Notes under the pieces: generated by a model | Told to the model about the DNA's origin: nothing | Databases searched by the model: none | Seen by the model: the letters and a program-made list of their open reading frames with translations, nothing else | Shown here: piece by piece, positions 1 to 6,858 of the stretch | How the letters are laid out: each line of letters starts with the position of its first letter | Numbering within the stretch: the stretch's first letter is position 1 | Made by a program: the position numbers and the translations under genes | NCBI GenBank assembly: GCA_019240125.1 | Contig: JAFAYW010000318.1 | Location: forward strand, 41,147-105,146 | Direction of reading: 5' to 3' | DNA length: 64,000 nucleotides | From: Alphaproteobacteria bacterium | GTDB taxonomy: Bacteria; Pseudomonadota; Alphaproteobacteria; ATCC43930; CGMCC-115725

Positions 1-291
1 TCAAAAGGCAGTGCGACGGAGACGGCTCGCAATGCGCAACTGAAGAAGGTCGCCCAGCAATTCGAGGCTATGTTCATGACGGAGATGATCCACTGCGCAC
101 GCCCGGCCAATCAAGCCTCTGGGCCCTTTGCAGGGGGCAAATCCGAAGAGACATGGCAGATGTTCATGGATCAGGCGTTAGGGCAGGCGGCCTCCACGAA
201 CGGACCGGGCGGCGATCAATCGCTGCATAAGGCCATCGAAAAAGCCCTGCGCGACGCGGACGTGCACTTCTCACAGGGACACGTCAGATGA
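1..291 (+). CDS. flgJ: Rod-binding (FlgJ N-domain) protein, 5' truncated
   Basis: The reading frame is open from base 1, so the gene starts upstream of the window; only the last 96 residues are seen. The segment QQFEAMFMTEMI followed by a GGKSEETW stretch is typical of the rod-binding domain of FlgJ, which caps and helps assemble the flagellar rod in the periplasm. The protein ends soon after this domain with no muramidase domain, as is usual in Alphaproteobacteria, where a separate transglycosylase does that job (see 24195-25136). Its stop codon overlaps the next start (ATGA), so it is probably translationally coupled to flgN. Confidence 0.75.
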   Translation, partial: SKGSATETARNAQLKKVAQQFEAMFMTEMIHCARPANQASGPFAGGKSEETWQMFMDQALGQAASTNGPGGDQSLHKAIEKALRDADVHFSQGHVR

Positions 292-671
292 AACGAAAAT
301 CATCCTTAGATTCCGCGGCTTCGGTACTAGCGCGGGCTCTGGAGCGGGAGACCCGCGCGGCCCGATGCGGCGCCTTGACCGAACTGGCGGACGCGGCGGC
401 GGCCAAGCAGGCAGCGTTCGCCGAGTTCCAGGCGCTGCAGCCCCAGGAATTATGCGAAAATCATACAATCGAGGAGCGCGAGGCGCTGCGCGGTTTGCTG
501 GCTGCGGCAAACGAAAACGCAGTGGTCCTTGAGGCGGTGAAGCTCGTTCTTGATTCAACCGCGGCACGGCTGCAGGCGATCCTGAGCGCCGTGGCGGATC
601 CGGGCACCTATCAACGGGGCGGCGCCGCTACTCGGCATGTCATGGCGGCCCGGATCAATGCCATTGCATAG
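288..671 (+). CDS. flgN: FlgN-like flagellar export chaperone
   Basis: A 127-residue, mostly alpha-helical protein starting inside the flgJ stop. The C-terminal half has the FlgN pattern: a helix with AANENAVVLEAVK, then a GTYQRGGAA turn close to the end. FlgN-family proteins bind the hook-filament junction proteins FlgK and FlgL in the cytoplasm and deliver them to the export gate. Both clients are encoded in this window (20282-22838). The assignment rests on helix pattern, size and position between flgJ and the flagellin gene, because the family is weakly conserved in sequence. Confidence 0.65.
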   Translation: MKRKSSLDSAASVLARALERETRAARCGALTELADAAAAKQAAFAEFQALQPQELCENHTIEEREALRGLLAAANENAVVLEAVKLVLDSTAARLQAILSAVADPGTYQRGGAATRHVMAARINAIA

Positions 672-685
672 AATGCCTTCTTTTT

Positions 686-694
686 TGCGAAAAT
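686..694 (+). promoter_or_regulatory. TGCGAAAAT element upstream of flagellin
   Basis: A copy of the recurrent nonamer TGCGAAAAT, preceded by a run of T. It lies 128 bases before the flagellin start, in the only sizeable gap of this gene block. A second, shorter copy (TGCGAAA) starts 56 bases downstream at 742. Its role is unknown; the recurrence across flagellar intergenic regions suggests an operator or promoter element. Confidence 0.4.
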
Positions 695-741
695 AGAACT
701 TTACATCCGCCGATATCGATCATATCTTCCAATCACGGTGA

Positions 742-766
742 TGCGAAACACCAAAAAACTTTCGCA
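742..766 (+). promoter_or_regulatory. Hairpin 1 in flagellin leader
   Basis: TGCGAAA at 742-748 and its exact reverse complement TTTCGCA at 760-766 form a 7-bp stem with an 11-base A-rich loop. It lies upstream of the flagellin start and may fold in the mRNA leader, or the two half-sites may be DNA-binding sites. The transcription start is not known, so the RNA reading is inference. Confidence 0.45.
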
Positions 767-789
767 GATTTCCCTGGCGTCAGAACGGC

Positions 790-815
790 GCTCCCATCAG
801 TCCCCTAACGGGAGC
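790..815 (+). promoter_or_regulatory. Hairpin 2 in flagellin leader, hides the ribosome binding site
   Basis: GCTCCC at 790-795 pairs perfectly with GGGAGC at 810-815. The GGGAG of the right arm is the only good Shine-Dalgarno sequence for the flagellin start at 822. A second pyrimidine tract, TCCC at 801-804, can pair with the same GGGA (810-813) in a tighter hairpin, so two structures compete for the same bases. In Caulobacter, FlbT acts on the 5' leader of a flagellin mRNA; flbT lies just downstream here, which makes leader-based control plausible. Confidence 0.55.
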
Positions 816-821
816 AGTGAA

Positions 822-1709
822 ATGTCTTCTTCAATTCTGACGAACTATGGCTCGATGGCCGCCCTCCAGAGCCTGGAGGCGACCCAGAACATGCTGACCA
901 ACACCGAAAACCAGATCTCCAGCGGCCTCAAGGTTGCCTCCGCGAAGGACGACGCGTCGTCCTGGACGATCGCGACCACGATGAAGTCGAACATCGCCAG
1001 CCTCAATCAGGTCAGCACCGATCTCGGCAACGCCAACTCGATCCTCAACACCGCCGTTGCCGGCGCCGGCCAGATCACCAGCCTGGTGTCCCAGATCCGC
1101 GCCAAGGTTGCCTCATTCACCGACACGTCGCAAAACCAGACCGCGATTCAGGGCGAGGTGACACAGCTGGTCAATCAGATCGGCGCCACGATCCAGAGCT
1201 CCTCGTTCAACGGCGTCAACCTGCTGGACAGCTCGCAGCCGAGCGGCCTGACCTTTGTCGCTTCGACCAACAACGACTATTCGGGCGGCGGCGCGTCGCC
1301 GACGATCTCGACCGGCGCGGCGACCGACTTGTCGAGCACCAGCGCCAACGCGGCGGCCGCTGCGTTCTACACGCTGGCGGGCGGGCTGTCGGCGGCGATC
1401 ACCAATGCCAACCCCGCGACGCAGCAGACGAACCTCGACACTGCCCTGAAGCAGATCGATGCGTTCAATTCCACGGTCGAGGGCCAGGCTGCCGCCTTTG
1501 GTGCGGTGCAGCAGAATGTCCAGTCGCAGCAGACCTTTGTGAACAACCTGACGACCACGCTGTCGACCGGTGTCAGCAACATGGTCGATGCCGACATGAC
1601 GCAGGAATCGGCCAAGTTGAGCGCGTTGCAGACCCAGCAGCAGCTCGGCACTCAGGCGCTCAGCATCGCCAACCAGGCGCCCCAGATGCTTCTGAAGCTC
1701 TTTGGCTAA
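822..1709 (+). CDS. fliC: Flagellin (filament subunit)
   Basis: A 295-residue protein with the two conserved flagellin ends. The N-terminus (about residues 1-140) runs from SILTNYGSMAAL through ISSGLKVASAKDDA. The C-terminus (about 215-295) ends in IANQAPQMLLKLFG. Between them is only a short variable region of about 75 residues, giving the small flagellin typical of Alphaproteobacteria. An in-frame ATG exists upstream at 738, but the start at 822 is chosen because it follows GGGAG and gives the canonical flagellin N-terminus. It is followed by an inverted repeat and then flaF and flbT. Its translation start is partly enclosed in a hairpin (790-815). Confidence 0.93.
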   Translation: MSSSILTNYGSMAALQSLEATQNMLTNTENQISSGLKVASAKDDASSWTIATTMKSNIASLNQVSTDLGNANSILNTAVAGAGQITSLVSQIRAKVASFTDTSQNQTAIQGEVTQLVNQIGATIQSSSFNGVNLLDSSQPSGLTFVASTNNDYSGGGASPTISTGAATDLSSTSANAAAAAFYTLAGGLSAAITNANPATQQTNLDTALKQIDAFNSTVEGQAAAFGAVQQNVQSQQTFVNNLTTTLSTGVSNMVDADMTQESAKLSALQTQQQLGTQALSIANQAPQMLLKLFG

Positions 1710-1717
1710 GTCGGCGC

Positions 1718-1741
1718 GGGCCGGTCATTCGAGGCCGGCCC
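1718..1741 (+). terminator. Inverted repeat after flagellin
   Basis: GGGCCGG (1718-1724) and CCGGCCC (1735-1741) form a 7-bp GC stem starting 9 bases after the flagellin stop. No T-run follows, so it may be a partial terminator or an mRNA 3'-stabilising stem that keeps flagellin transcript levels above those of flaF-flbT. Confidence 0.5.
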
Positions 1742-1808
1742 CGTCCTCTGCGGCGCAGAACACGCCAGCGTGTAACTAAATCGCTCAACGTGGAAGAAAG
1801 CCCGTTAG

Positions 1809-2222
1809 ATGCAACAGCTTCAGTTCCCTTCGCAATTCGTCCGTCCAAATGGCGCCGCCAGCGCCTATGGGACTATTATCCGTACCACCGAAAGCCCACG
1901 CGAGATCGAATGCCGGGTCTTCGAACAGGTTACGGCCGCGCTCGAGGCAGCGTGCGATCCTGAGGTTCATTTCGCTCAGAAGATCAAGGCCATGCATGAC
2001 AATCGTCTGTTGTGGCAAACCCTGGCCGCCGACCTTGCCGATGATGGCAACGAGCTGCCGGGCAATGTAAGGGCGCATTTGATCAGCCTCGCAATCTGGG
2101 TTGGTCGCGAAACCGACCGGGTCCAGAGCAGTGACGCGTCCCCTCGCGGGTTGGTCGATATCAACCACATCATCATGCAAGGGCTTCGGCCTGGGAGGCG
2201 GATCGATGCCCCTCAAGCTTAA
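1809..2222 (+). CDS. flaF: FlaF, flagellin synthesis activator
   Basis: A 137-residue protein with the FlaF family pattern: AYGTII followed by SPREIECRVFEQV near the N-terminus, then NRLLWQTLAADLA and LPGNVRAHLISLAIWV. FlaF is restricted to Alphaproteobacteria, where it is needed for flagellin synthesis and acts against FlbT. The start follows a GGAAGAAAG sequence. Its end overlaps the flbT start by 17 bases, so the two regulators are co-translated. Confidence 0.92.
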   Translation: MQQLQFPSQFVRPNGAASAYGTIIRTTESPREIECRVFEQVTAALEAACDPEVHFAQKIKAMHDNRLLWQTLAADLADDGNELPGNVRAHLISLAIWVGRETDRVQSSDASPRGLVDINHIIMQGLRPGRRIDAPQA

Positions 2223-2646
2223 ACTGGCAGCACATGAAAGCTTTATCGTTAACGGTGCGGTGCTGGTGAATGGCGAGTTTCGAACGTCCCTGGTCATTCG
2301 CAACTTTGTTCATGTCATGCGTGAAAAATCGGTGCTGCGCGAGGCGGATGCCAATACGCCGACCCGCAGGCTGTACTTCACCATCCAATCGATGTTGATG
2401 CAGCCGCCGCCATCCGCGGCTCTGATGCGAACTTACAAGGAGTTGCTGGCGCAACTGCGCGAAGCGTATATGCGCCCGGAAAACCTGGAGACGCTCGATC
2501 GCGCCGACAACCACGTCGAGAGCGGTGACTACTACAAGGCATTAGCCTTGCTGCAGCCGCTGATCTCCTATGAAGCGCAATTGCTCGACGTCAATCCGCA
2601 CGAGTGGCGACGCTCGGGCCACGCCAGACCCTCTGGCGGCGGCTGA
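2206..2646 (+). CDS. flbT: FlbT, flagellin mRNA-level repressor
   Basis: A 146-residue protein starting MPLKLKLAAHESFIVNGAV, the usual FlbT opening, then RLYFTIQSML and a helical C-terminal part with YYKALALLQPLI. FlbT proteins act post-transcriptionally on flagellin mRNA. The reading frame extends upstream to 2101, but the start at 2206 has GGGAGGCGG ahead of it and gives the family N-terminus. It overlaps the end of flaF. A likely target is the structured leader at 742-815, though this is inference. Confidence 0.92.
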   Translation: MPLKLKLAAHESFIVNGAVLVNGEFRTSLVIRNFVHVMREKSVLREADANTPTRRLYFTIQSMLMQPPPSAALMRTYKELLAQLREAYMRPENLETLDRADNHVESGDYYKALALLQPLISYEAQLLDVNPHEWRRSGHARPSGGG

Positions 2647-2677
2647 CCGTTCCCGTTAACGCGGCAGGAAAATTCCG

Positions 2678-3901
2678 ATGGATCCGTTGCTCACATCGCT
2701 TGGTCTCCCGACCGGCGTCGCCGGCTGGACCATCTTGCAAACGAAGACTCCATCGGACTTCCCCGCGCTCGAGAACGACCCAATCGTTCAGCAACAGATC
2801 AAATATTTCGAGCAAAACGCGCCGAAAGCGACAACCGCCCACGCGCTTCTGTCAGATCCGCGACTGCAGGATTTCGTGCTGACCGCCTATGGCCTGACGT
2901 CCGAGAACGGCCTGACGGCGCTGATGGAAAAGGTGCTGAACTCAGATACGAGCAAGTCCAATTCCTTCGCGGCTCAGATGGTCAGCCCCGAGTACATCCA
3001 GATTGCGAGAGCCTTCAACTACGGCGGCACCACCACCCCCGCGACGCGCGCCACGCCGTCTAGCGCCACGGTCGATATTGGGAACCTCTCGACCAACAGC
3101 AATTTTGCGAATTTCAGCGGGACATTTGGCGGCGTCTCGGTCAGTTACGTCGATCTGACTCACGCCACGACAATCCAGGATGTGGCATCGACCCTTCAGA
3201 CCGCTTTCCGCCACGCTGACGGCAACAAGTCGAATATTACCGTTAGCGTCACCGGCAATTATTTGGAATTCAGCGACGCGCTGGGGCGGGGCACCGCGGC
3301 GAATTACGCGTTCTCCTCCAATACACTGAACACCGGCAGCGACCCGGTGACCGCGTCGGCCCCGACCAACACCGTGGCGGGGTCGCAAGCCGTGCCGGCG
3401 TCGGGTGGCCCGGCGGTCACGTCGTCCTCATTCATCCAGTCGGTCGTCAGCAAGTATCTCGAAGCCCAGCTCGAGGTCGTCGCCGGCAATCAGTCGAATG
3501 CCTTGCGGCAGGCGCGCTATGCGAAACAGCAATTGCCGACGATTACCAATTGGAACCAGGTGATCGCCGACAAGCCGCTCGCCAATGTGATCCAGACCGT
3601 GCTTGGTCTGCCGGTCGCGTTTGGCGCTCTCGATATCACGCAGCAGGCCCAGGTTTACGGCCAGCGGATTAAGATCAGCGATTTTCAGAACCCGACCAAG
3701 CTGTCGAAGCTGCTCACGCGCTATATGGCGATGAGCAACGAAACAACGCAAACCCCCGCGGCCACCGCCGCTACGCTGTTGGATAGTTTTGGCTCAAGCA
3801 AGGTCATCAACCTGACCTTGCCGGCAGCCTCGGCGACCAGTTCGATCTCGAACCAGTCAACGGCCGCCCTGATCCTTAGCACGGCCTTCTCGCAGGGCTG
3901 A
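2678..3901 (+). CDS. DUF1217 flagellar-locus protein
   Basis: A 407-residue protein of the DUF1217 type found in alphaproteobacterial flagellar clusters. The N-terminal part has FPALENDPIVQQQIKYFEQ and LSDPRLQDFVLTAYGL, and a DUF1217-like segment recurs late in the protein (QQLPTITNWNQVIADKPLAN, then ISDFQNP). The middle (about residues 110-260) is Thr/Ser/Ala/Gly-rich and beta-like, resembling the exported surface of axial proteins. It has no signal peptide, so it may be exported by the flagellar system. Its function is not established; it sits after flbT in the same direction. Confidence 0.75.
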   Translation: MDPLLTSLGLPTGVAGWTILQTKTPSDFPALENDPIVQQQIKYFEQNAPKATTAHALLSDPRLQDFVLTAYGLTSENGLTALMEKVLNSDTSKSNSFAAQMVSPEYIQIARAFNYGGTTTPATRATPSSATVDIGNLSTNSNFANFSGTFGGVSVSYVDLTHATTIQDVASTLQTAFRHADGNKSNITVSVTGNYLEFSDALGRGTAANYAFSSNTLNTGSDPVTASAPTNTVAGSQAVPASGGPAVTSSSFIQSVVSKYLEAQLEVVAGNQSNALRQARYAKQQLPTITNWNQVIADKPLANVIQTVLGLPVAFGALDITQQAQVYGQRIKISDFQNPTKLSKLLTRYMAMSNETTQTPAATAATLLDSFGSSKVINLTLPAASATSSISNQSTAALILSTAFSQG

Positions 3902-3941
3902 TCCCGCGCGACTTGCGCACGGGCGGCCATCGCTCCACGCC

Positions 3942-5264
3942 TCAGGCAGTACCCAGCACCCTCGCCAGTTCGGCAAAGGCCTCCGTCGCGGAGGAGCGTT
4001 CGTCGACGCCCTGGCGCAACAGTGTCTCGAATGCCGGATGCGTCTCGATTGCCTGGTCGACCAGCGGATCGGAACCGGCCCGATAGGCCCCCAGCCGGAT
4101 CATCTCCTCCATATTGTCGTAGGCACCGAGGAGCCGGCGGGCTTGCGCCAATAGCCGGTTTTCCTCGTCGGAGTGGCAGCGGGGCAGGGCGCGGCTGACT
4201 GATCGCAGGATGTTGATGGCCGGCCAGCGCCCGGCTTCGCCGATCTTCCGGTCGAGGACGAGATGACCATCGAGAATCCCGCGCACCGCATCGGCAACCG
4301 GCTCGTCGTGATCGTCGCCGTCGACAAGAACGGTAAAGACACCAGTGATATCGCCCTCGTCGCCGCTCCCCGGTCCGGCACGCTCCATCAGGGCGGGTAG
4401 CTCGGTAAATACCGATGGCGTGTAGGAGCGCGCCGTCGCCGGTTCGCCAGCGGCGAGCCCGATTTCGCGTTGCGCATGCGCAAGACGCGTCACGCTATCA
4501 AGCAGGCAGAGCACCTGCTTTCCCTGGCCGCGGAACCACTCTGCGATGGTCAGCGTAGCCTGGGCCGCGCGTCGCCGTGCCAAAGCCGGCTGATCGGAGG
4601 TGGCAACCACGACAACTGTGCGGGTCCGCGCCGCGTCGCCCAATGTCACGTCGAGGAACTCGCGCACTTCACGGCCACGCTCGCCGATCAGACCGACGAC
4701 GATGACGTCCGCCGCGACAAACCGGGCAAGCATTCCCATCAGCGTCGATTTTCCGACACCAGAGGCGGCGAACACGCCCATTCGCTGACCACGGCACAGC
4801 GGAATGAAGCAATCCAGCGCGCGGAGCCCCGTCTCAAGCCGCTCACCCATCAGGCGCCGCTCAAAAGCTGGAGGTGCCGCATTGCGCAACTGCATGCGCG
4901 TCGAACCCTGGGGCAGGGGCCCGCCGCCGTCGACGGGTTGGCCGAGCCCATCTACGATCCGTCCCAGCCAGGCGGCGCAGGGATAGAGCGATGGAGCCTC
5001 AACCAGCACAACCTTGGCGCCCGATGAGAGCCCGTCGGCGCGCCCCTCCGGCATAACGGTGACGCGGTCTCCGGCAAAGGCAACGACCTCCCCGGCCAGC
5101 CGGCCGCTCGCCAATGCGATTGCGACCCGATCGCCAACGCTCGCCGACGAGCCGAAGCCCGTCACTGTGAGCGCCGCGCCGCGCACCGATTCCAGCGTGC
5201 CAGACCGCTCAACCCGCGGGATCCGCCGAAGATATGCGGGCAAGTCGCCAAAATCGATGTACAT
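3942..5264 (-). CDS. fliI: Flagellum-specific export ATPase FliI
   Basis: A 440-residue F1-beta-like ATPase. Walker A is ASGVGKST at about residues 167-174, and the Walker B region is VLCLLDSVTRLAHAQREIG. GERGREVREF and the C-terminal helical domain are also present. It powers and regulates flagellar type III export with FliH and FliJ; fliH is at 15139, but no fliJ was recognised. The open frame extends to 5408, but the ATG at 5264 gives MYIDFGDLP and the normal family length. It is divergent from flgB, sharing a 161-base intergenic region with two TGCGAAA elements. Confidence 0.95.
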   Translation of the reverse strand: MYIDFGDLPAYLRRIPRVERSGTLESVRGAALTVTGFGSSASVGDRVAIALASGRLAGEVVAFAGDRVTVMPEGRADGLSSGAKVVLVEAPSLYPCAAWLGRIVDGLGQPVDGGGPLPQGSTRMQLRNAAPPAFERRLMGERLETGLRALDCFIPLCRGQRMGVFAASGVGKSTLMGMLARFVAADVIVVGLIGERGREVREFLDVTLGDAARTRTVVVVATSDQPALARRRAAQATLTIAEWFRGQGKQVLCLLDSVTRLAHAQREIGLAAGEPATARSYTPSVFTELPALMERAGPGSGDEGDITGVFTVLVDGDDHDEPVADAVRGILDGHLVLDRKIGEAGRWPAINILRSVSRALPRCHSDEENRLLAQARRLLGAYDNMEEMIRLGAYRAGSDPLVDQAIETHPAFETLLRQGVDERSSATEAFAELARVLGTA

Positions 5265-5287
5265 GCGCGACCTATATCTTGCGAGGA

Positions 5288-5360
5288 TGCGAAACAATAG
5301 GTAAAATCGGAACGATATGCAATGATGAACTAGCTCCGCGGCTTTGCGAAAATATGTAGA
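5288..5360. promoter_or_regulatory. fliI/flgB divergent control region with TGCGAAA elements
   Basis: Between the divergent fliI and flgB starts there is TGCGAAA at 5288-5294 and TTGCGAAAATATGTAGA at 5344-5360. The second copy is identical over 17 bases to 17989-18005 upstream of motB. It ends 65 bases before the flgB start. No clear sigma-54 (-24/-12) or sigma-28 consensus was found beside it. A role in transcription control of both operons is inferred from position and recurrence. Confidence 0.5.
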
Positions 5361-5425
5361 CAAAACCGTGTGTGCGTGGTACCTCGCTCCGCACGGATCA
5401 ACTCGCAAGAACTGCGATTTCGAAC

Positions 5426-5842
5426 ATGCTGGAAAGCATCAGCCTATTTCGTGTCGCCGATGCACGGTTGCAGTACCTCGCCGAACGGCAGAGCGTTATC
5501 GCACGCAACATCGCGAACGCGGACACGCCGAGTTATGTGTCGCGCGACCTTAAGCCGTTTTCCTTCGCTTCCGCGCTGGCCGCACAAAGCAGCGGCGGGG
5601 TCGGGTCGGACGGCCGGTTGGCGATGGTGCAAACCAGCGCGGCCCACCTGGTGGGCAGCGCGGCGACCACGCCAGACCCGATGATCTCGGCAAAGGCGTC
5701 CGATGGCGAAAAGCCGGACCACAATCACGTGTCGCTGGAAGAGCAGATGGTCAAATCATCGGATAACGCGAACGCGTTTGCTCTCGTTACCGCTGCTTAT
5801 GCGAAAAGCGTATCCATCATGAAGATGAGCATCGATAAATGA
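5426..5842 (+). CDS. flgB: Flagellar proximal rod protein FlgB
   Basis: A 138-residue rod protein. It starts MLESISLFRVADARLQYLAE and carries the rod-family signature RQSVIARNIANADTPSYVSRD. The frame opens at 5372, but ATG 5426 fits the family length. It is first in the run flgB-flgC-fliE-fliQ-flhA-fliR-flhB, which builds the proximal rod and the export gate. The stop overlaps the flgC start (ATGA). Confidence 0.93.
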   Translation: MLESISLFRVADARLQYLAERQSVIARNIANADTPSYVSRDLKPFSFASALAAQSSGGVGSDGRLAMVQTSAAHLVGSAATTPDPMISAKASDGEKPDHNHVSLEEQMVKSSDNANAFALVTAAYAKSVSIMKMSIDK

Positions 5843-6279
5843 GCTCAATTTCGCCCATCTCCTCGCAAGGCCCGTTCGCGCAGGCGATGGAAACCGCCGC
5901 GTCGGCAATGCGTTCGCAATCGGTCCGGATGCGGCTGGTTTCGGAAAACCTGGCCAATGCAAATTCAACTGCGGCGGTGCCGGGCGGCTTACCCTATCAG
6001 CGCAAGACCCTGACCTTCGCGGAGACAATCGATAAAAGCACCGGTGCACCAGTGGTGCAGCCGGTGAAGTTCGGCGTCGATCATACGCCGTTCCGCACGA
6101 GCTACGATCCCTCGCATCCTGCTGCCGATGCGAAAGGGTACGTGACGCTTCCGAATGTCTCTGAACTCGTTGAGGTCGCGGACATGCGTGAGGCAGAGCG
6201 CTCGTACGAGGCCAACCTTGCGATGTTAGGGCAGGCGCGCAGCATGATTTCTAAAACCATCGATATGCTGAAGGCATAA
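5839..6279 (+). CDS. flgC: Flagellar proximal rod protein FlgC
   Basis: A 146-residue rod protein with an N-terminal helix ending in RLVSENLANANST and the C-terminal signature EVADMREAERSYEANLAML. The typical FlgC linker (PYQRKTLTF and YDPSHPAAD) is present. It overlaps flgB by 4 bases and precedes fliE by 4 bases, so the three rod/MS-ring junction proteins are tightly coupled. Confidence 0.95.
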   Translation: MSSISPISSQGPFAQAMETAASAMRSQSVRMRLVSENLANANSTAAVPGGLPYQRKTLTFAETIDKSTGAPVVQPVKFGVDHTPFRTSYDPSHPAADAKGYVTLPNVSELVEVADMREAERSYEANLAMLGQARSMISKTIDMLKA

Positions 6280-6283
6280 AATC

Positions 6284-6580
6284 ATGACGGCGATCTCACC
6301 GATCGGCATGGCGACCCAAATCGCCGCCACGTTTCAAGCAACGTCACCGGCCAATGTTGCCGGACCTGACTTCACCTCGATGATCAGCAATGCCGCTCAC
6401 TCGGCATTGCAGAACCTGCGTCAGGCGGAGCAGGTGACTGCCAGCGGCATCGCCGGAAAGACCGACACTCAAGCCGTCGTTCAGGCGCTCAGCGTTGCGG
6501 AGGTGACGATGCAAGCCGTTGTCGCGGTCCGTGACAAAGTCCTGTCCGCGTACAACGACATCATGCATATGAATATCTGA
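6284..6580 (+). CDS. fliE: MS-ring/rod junction protein FliE
   Basis: A 98-residue protein with the FliE layout: a Ser/Thr-rich start, FTSMISNAAHSALQNLRQAE in the middle, and a C-terminal helix with DTQAVVQALSVAEVTMQAVV. FliE is the first axial protein exported and joins the MS ring to the rod. It lies between flgC and fliQ in the same operon. Confidence 0.92.
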   Translation: MTAISPIGMATQIAATFQATSPANVAGPDFTSMISNAAHSALQNLRQAEQVTASGIAGKTDTQAVVQALSVAEVTMQAVVAVRDKVLSAYNDIMHMNI

Positions 6581-6591
6581 GAGTCCGGGCG

Positions 6592-6855
6592 ATGAACGAA
6601 AGCGATGTCATCGAGATCATGCGCAGCGGGTTCTACACCGTGCTTCAGGTAGCCGGTCCGGAGCTTGCCGCTGCGCTGATTACCGGCCTCGTCATCAGCG
6701 TATTGCAGGCGATGACCCAAATTCATGAGATGACCCTGGCGAACGTACCCAAGATACTCGTCACGCTGGTAGCGCTGGTGTTGTTTCTGCCGTTGGGGTT
6801 CGCCTCGTTGCGCGCGTACATGGACCAGATCGTCCAGATCATAGCGGGGATTTAG
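6592..6855 (+). CDS. fliQ: Export gate protein FliQ
   Basis: An 87-residue inner-membrane protein with two hydrophobic helices (about residues 16-38 and 50-74) around the conserved SVLQAMTQIHEMTL turn. FliQ forms the FliP5-FliQ4-FliR1 export gate. A gap of only 11 bases separates it from fliE, and 3 bases from flhA. Confidence 0.95.
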   Translation: MNESDVIEIMRSGFYTVLQVAGPELAAALITGLVISVLQAMTQIHEMTLANVPKILVTLVALVLFLPLGFASLRAYMDQIVQIIAGI

Positions 6856-6858
6856 ACG

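Noticed and set aside
686..694. TTGC within the recurrent word as a sigma-54 -12 box
   Set aside because: No GG lies at the required distance upstream at either the flagellin or the flgB copy.
709..716. GCCGATAT upstream of flagellin as a sigma-28 -10 box
   Set aside because: The sequence 11 bases upstream does not resemble the sigma-28 -35 element, so it is not supported.
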